Of a stretch of 63,493 nt of DNA, positions 60,430-63,493 are shown one piece after another (positions within the stretch are counted from its first letter, which is position 1; every line of letters starts with the position of its first letter). Location: assembly GCA_964369355.1 (NCBI GenBank), contig CAYJEO010000003.1:1-63493 (forward strand), read 5' to 3'. Origin of the DNA: CAYJEO01 sp964369355. GTDB taxonomy: Bacteria > Bacillota_I > Bacilli_A > RF39 > UBA660. The notes under the pieces are model-generated. The model did no database searches. It saw only the letters and a program-made list of their open reading frames with translations, and had not been told where the DNA came from. The position numbers were made by a program, and so were the translations under genes.

Positions 60430-60648
60430 ATAAGCGAAGAACAAGAGGAGTAATAAAATTACTAATTAAAGAGAGTTTACTAAAGGTGTGAGGTAAATAT
60501 TAAAGGATTTTATGAAGTAGCTTGGGAGCCTTTGTCTGAATAGTTAGGACAATACGTATGCCTGCGTTAAAGGTTTAAGGTATATTTTATATACGAATTA
60601 AGGTGGTACCACGTAATCACGTCCTTATATTTTAAGGGCGTTTTTTTA
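60430..60648 (+). promoter_or_regulatory. T-box riboswitch for valS
   Basis: Senses uncharged tRNA-Val. Stem I carries the distal-loop sequence AAAGGTGTGAGGTAAA (about 60483-60498) and the likely specifier GTA in TGAAGTAGC (about 60513-60521). The T-box AAGGTGGTACCACG (60600-60613) offers TGGT to pair with the tRNA ACCA end. The competing terminator ACGTCCTTA/TAAGGGCGT (60619-60641) is followed by seven T. Read-through leads to valS 18 bases later. Confidence 0.93.
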
Positions 60649-60665
60649 TTGAAAGGAAGTGTAAC

Positions 60666-63209
60666 ATGTTAGACACTAAATATAATCATTTACAAGTAGA
60701 AGAAGGTAAGTATAAAAACTGGTTAGATAAAGGATATTTTAAATCTGGAGATACTAATAAAACTCCTTATACTATAATTTTACCTCCGCCAAATGTAACC
60801 GGTAAATTACATATAGGACATGCTTGGGATGGAACGCTACAAGATATTATTATTAGACACAAAAGAATGCAAGGTTATGATACTTTATATTTGCCTGGTA
60901 TGGATCATGCTGCTATCGCAACTGAGGTAAAAGTTGTAAATAGATTAAAAGAGCAAGGTATTAATAAATATGAAATAGGTAGAGAAGCATTTTTAAAACA
61001 TGCTTGGGATTGGAAAGAAGAATATGCTTTATCTATAAGAGAACAATGGGCTAAAATGGGTTTAAGTCTAGATTATTCTATGGAGAAATTTACTTTAGAT
61101 AAAAGTATTGAAGATGCAGTTTATAAAGTATTTATAGATTTATATAATAAAGGGTATATTTATAAAGGTGAGCGTATTATTAACTGGGATCCAGTTTCTA
61201 AAACAGCTTTATCTAATGAAGAAGTTATTTATAAAGATATAGAAGGTGCTTTTTATCATTTAAAATACATGTTAGAAGATAATAGTGGTTATTTAGAAGT
61301 AGCTACTACTAGACCTGAAACTTTATTTGGAGATACGGCTGTAGCTGTTAATCCTAATGACAAACGTTATAAACATTTAATAGGAACGAATGTAATATTA
61401 CCTATATTAAATAAAAAAATTCCAATTGTTGCAGATGATTATGCAGAAGCAGATTTTGGAACTGGTGTTGTTAAAATTACTCCTGCTCATGATCATAATG
61501 ATTTTGAAGTAGGTAATAGACATAATTTAGAACGCATTATTGTTATGAATACTGATGCTACTATGAACGAATTAGCGTTAGGTTATACTGGATTAGATAG
61601 ATTTGATTGTCGTAAAAAATTAATTGAAGATTTAGATTCTTTAGGTTTATTAATTAAAGTTGAGAAAAAAATACAAAATGTAGGTCATAGTGAAAGAACT
61701 GATGTAATGATTGAACCTTATTTATCTAAGCAATGGTTTGTTAAAATGGATGTTTTAGCGAAGCAAGTTATTGATAATCAAAATAGTGATTCTAAAGTTA
61801 ATTTTGTTCCTGAAAGATTTGAAAAAACTTTTTCGCATTGGATGGAAGATTGTCATGATTGGTGTATTTCAAGACAATTATGGTGGGGTCATAGAATTCC
61901 TGCTTGGTATAAAGATGATGAAATTTTAGTTCAAGTTGATAGTCCAGGGGATGACTGGATTCAAGATAATGATGTTTTAGATACTTGGTTTTCTTCTGCA
62001 TTATGGCCTTTTGCTACATTAGATTGGCCTAATAGTGATGAATTAATTAAAAGATATTACCCTAACTCTTGCTTAGTAACCGGTTATGATATTATATTTT
62101 TCTGGGTATGTAGAATGATATTCCAAGGTATTGAACTTCTAGGAGAAAAACCTTTTAATGATTGTTTAATTCATGGATTAGTAAGAGCATCTGATGGTAG
62201 AAAAATGTCTAAATCTTTAGGTAATGGTGTAGATCCTATGGATGTTATTGAAGAATTTGGGTGTGACTCATTAAGATTTTTCTTAGCAACGTCTACAGCT
62301 CCTGGTATGGATTTAAGATATGATACTGAAAAAGTTTCTTCTACTTGGAATTTTATTAACAAATTATGGAATGCTTCTAGATTTGTTTTAATGAATATTG
62401 AAGATATTAAAGAGTTAACTTTTACTGATTTATCTATAAGTGATAAATGGATTTTATCTAAAATGAATAAATTAATTAATAAAATTGATAATCATATGGA
62501 AAAATATGAGTTTAATGTAGTAGGTAGTGAAATTTATTCTTTTGTTTGGAATGATTTTTGTGATTGGTATATAGAACTTACTAAAGGTGTAGTAACTGAT
62601 ACTACTAAGTCTGTATTACTTACTGTTTTAACTAATATATTAAAAGTATTACATCCTTTTATGCCTTATGTTACTGAAGAAATATATCAAATGTTACCTA
62701 TTAAAGATAGTGATTCTATAATGATTAGTTCTTATCCTGTATATGATTCTTCTTATGTTTTTGAAGATGAGGCTACTTTAGAATTAATTATTGAATTTAT
62801 TAAAAGAGTTAGAAAAGAAAAGTTAGATAATAATATCGGTAAAGATTTTTATATGAATTTTAATAATGAGTTATTATTTAAAAATATTAATTTAATTAGT
62901 AAAATGTTAAAATTAAATAATGATTTTATTAATAAAGATATATCAGATTTAACTACTATAAGTATTCCTTTTAAAGATGATATAGTAACTATTTCATATG
63001 ATGGTTCATTAAATAAAGAAGCAGAATTAGAAAACTTAGCTAAAGAAAAAGTTCGTTTAGAATCTTCAATTTTAAGAAGAGAAAAACTACTTTCTAATCA
63101 AGGTTATGTTTCTAAAGCTCCTGCTAATATAGTTGAAAAAGAAAAAAATGATTTAGAAAAAGAAAAATTAGAGTTAGATTTAATTTTAACTAAATTACAA
63201 GCACAATAA
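60666..63209 (+). CDS. valS: Valyl-tRNA synthetase
   Basis: A class I synthetase of 847 residues. The HIGH motif lies in PPPNVTGKLHIGHAWDGTLQ, the editing domain has TTRPETLFGDTAV and ITPAHDHNDFEVG, and the KMSKS loop reads GRKMSKSLGNG. The C-terminal tRNA-binding coiled coil ends the protein (EKVRLESSILRREKLLSNQG). Expression is controlled by the T-box upstream. The ysxE-valS order is conserved in Bacillus. A terminator follows the stop. Confidence 0.97.
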   Translation: MLDTKYNHLQVEEGKYKNWLDKGYFKSGDTNKTPYTIILPPPNVTGKLHIGHAWDGTLQDIIIRHKRMQGYDTLYLPGMDHAAIATEVKVVNRLKEQGINKYEIGREAFLKHAWDWKEEYALSIREQWAKMGLSLDYSMEKFTLDKSIEDAVYKVFIDLYNKGYIYKGERIINWDPVSKTALSNEEVIYKDIEGAFYHLKYMLEDNSGYLEVATTRPETLFGDTAVAVNPNDKRYKHLIGTNVILPILNKKIPIVADDYAEADFGTGVVKITPAHDHNDFEVGNRHNLERIIVMNTDATMNELALGYTGLDRFDCRKKLIEDLDSLGLLIKVEKKIQNVGHSERTDVMIEPYLSKQWFVKMDVLAKQVIDNQNSDSKVNFVPERFEKTFSHWMEDCHDWCISRQLWWGHRIPAWYKDDEILVQVDSPGDDWIQDNDVLDTWFSSALWPFATLDWPNSDELIKRYYPNSCLVTGYDIIFFWVCRMIFQGIELLGEKPFNDCLIHGLVRASDGRKMSKSLGNGVDPMDVIEEFGCDSLRFFLATSTAPGMDLRYDTEKVSSTWNFINKLWNASRFVLMNIEDIKELTFTDLSISDKWILSKMNKLINKIDNHMEKYEFNVVGSEIYSFVWNDFCDWYIELTKGVVTDTTKSVLLTVLTNILKVLHPFMPYVTEEIYQMLPIKDSDSIMISSYPVYDSSYVFEDEATLELIIEFIKRVRKEKLDNNIGKDFYMNFNNELLFKNINLISKMLKLNNDFINKDISDLTTISIPFKDDIVTISYDGSLNKEAELENLAKEKVRLESSILRREKLLSNQGYVSKAPANIVEKEKNDLEKEKLELDLILTKLQAQ

Positions 63210-63221
63210 GTGCTTTTTTCT
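63198..63221 (+). terminator. Terminator of valS
   Basis: AAGCAC and GTGCTT around AATAA, followed by T. It includes the stop codon. Confidence 0.85.
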
Positions 63222-63302
63222 TTATAATGCATAGTATTTTTAATTTTATACATACTATTAGTGTTAATATAAATATTACATTAACATACTATTTTTTAAA
63301 TA

Positions 63303-63312
63303 TTTTGTCGAA
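63303..63312 (+). promoter_or_regulatory. Candidate Spo0A box upstream of the last prepilin
   Basis: TTTTGTCGAA, an exact Spo0A box core, 15 bases upstream of the TTGACT -35 (63328-63333). The -10 is TAATAT at 63352-63357 (18-base spacing). Spacing from the promoter suits control by Spo0A or AbrB-like competition. Confidence 0.6.
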
Positions 63313-63389
63313 AATTTACAAAAAGCATTGACTTAATATTTTAAATAATGGTAATATAAATATGTAAAATAAAGGGAGGTTTCATAAAA

Positions 63390-63493
63390 TGAAAAAAAGA
63401 GGTTTTACATTAATCGAATTATTAGCCGTATTAGTTATTTTAGTAATTATCATGGCAATCGCAACACCAATTATCTTAGGGATTATTGATGAA
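63390..63493 (+). CDS. Prepilin-type protein, cut by the window end
   Basis: The first 34 codons are visible: KKRGFTLIELLAVLVILVII then MAIATPIILGIIDE. This is a prepilin leader and pilin helix, very close to the start of the 22410 gene. The downstream domain lies outside the window. The ribosome site is AAGGGAGGT. A candidate Spo0A box and a promoter lie upstream in the 180-base gap after valS. Confidence 0.85.

Noticed and set aside
1..63493. CRISPR arrays, rRNA operons, canonical tRNA genes and complete insertion sequences
   Set aside because: I found no regularly spaced repeats, no rRNA core sequences, no tRNA cloverleaf apart from tmRNA and no transposase-like protein.

Overview
The window is a very AT-rich, low-GC Gram-positive chromosome segment. 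Genes are tightly packed, almost all on the + strand, with GGTGA/GGAGG-type ribosome sites and short hairpin-plus-T terminators. TGA is used as an ordinary stop (for example walJ at 4079-4081 and dnaD at 42037-42039), so the genetic code is standard and not mycoplasma-like. The sporulation genes recognised are spo0A, spoIIR, spoIID, spoIIQ, spoIIID, spoIVA, spoVID with ysxE, spoVIF, and a coat-like gene with a sigma-K-type promoter. Together with mbl, gpsB, rny and a type B RNase P RNA they point to a spore-forming member of the Bacilli, probably an uncultured Erysipelotrichia/RF39-like gut lineage. The lineage is inferred; the sporulation genes are seen directly. Three runs of 100 N (5317, 31017, 53724) are scaffold gaps. 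The first is a false gap inside mntP, because the contig ends carry the same 55 bases.

Layout. 1-4.5 kb: rplI, dnaB, an M23 peptidase, walJ, rlmH. 4.6-8.4 kb: spoIIR, mntP, fba, murA. 8.5-12.4 kb: a YdjI/YdjG-like SPFH plus zinc-ribbon pair, an SGNH-like protein, a Bax-inhibitor family protein. 12.5-16.3 kb: rpmE, rpiB, then the conserved spoIID-spoIIQ-spoIIID-mbl block. 16.4-21.8 kb: a small prepilin, pgk, a lipid flippase-like protein, a glycolipid glycosyltransferase, tpiA, spo0A. 21.8-24.3 kb: tmRNA followed by a 2.07 kb segment holding one large prepilin-type surface gene and bounded by an 11-base repeat of the tmRNA 3' end. 24.4-27.5 kb: a run of unrecognised small genes, a likely small RNA and a P-loop ATPase. 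27.5-36.6 kb: trxB, an ArsC/Spx-like gene, gltX, a gapped amidoligase, engB, der, spoVIF, a thioredoxin-like protein, spoIVA. 36.6-42.6 kb: two phosphoesterases (one fused to a nucleotidyltransferase), HU, a short CCA-enzyme-like protein, two membrane-hairpin proteins, dnaD, nth. 42.6-46.3 kb (minus strand): pbp1A, recU. 46.4-51.3 kb: a mini-gene under a Spo0A box, gpsB, rnpB, a RodZ-like HTH protein, pgsA, recA, rny. 51.3-54 kb: coat-like gene, M29 aminopeptidase, degenerate deacetylase, gapped gene. 54-63.5 kb: U32 peptidase, lon, spoVID, ysxE, T-box and valS, and the start of a third prepilin.

How the parts connect. Spo0A has candidate binding boxes in front of its own gene, a 33-codon mini-gene and the last prepilin. 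SpoIIR, SpoIID, SpoIIQ and SpoIIID serve engulfment and mother-cell signalling. SpoIVA, SpoVID, YsxE, SpoVIF and the coat-like protein build the coat. The most interesting items are the tmRNA-anchored prepilin segment, two terminator hairpins that contain the ribosome site of the next gene (spoVIF, mntP), the Spo0A-box mini-gene, the candidate small RNA at 25.5 kb, and the phosphoesterase-nucleotidyltransferase fusion close to a truncated CCA enzyme.
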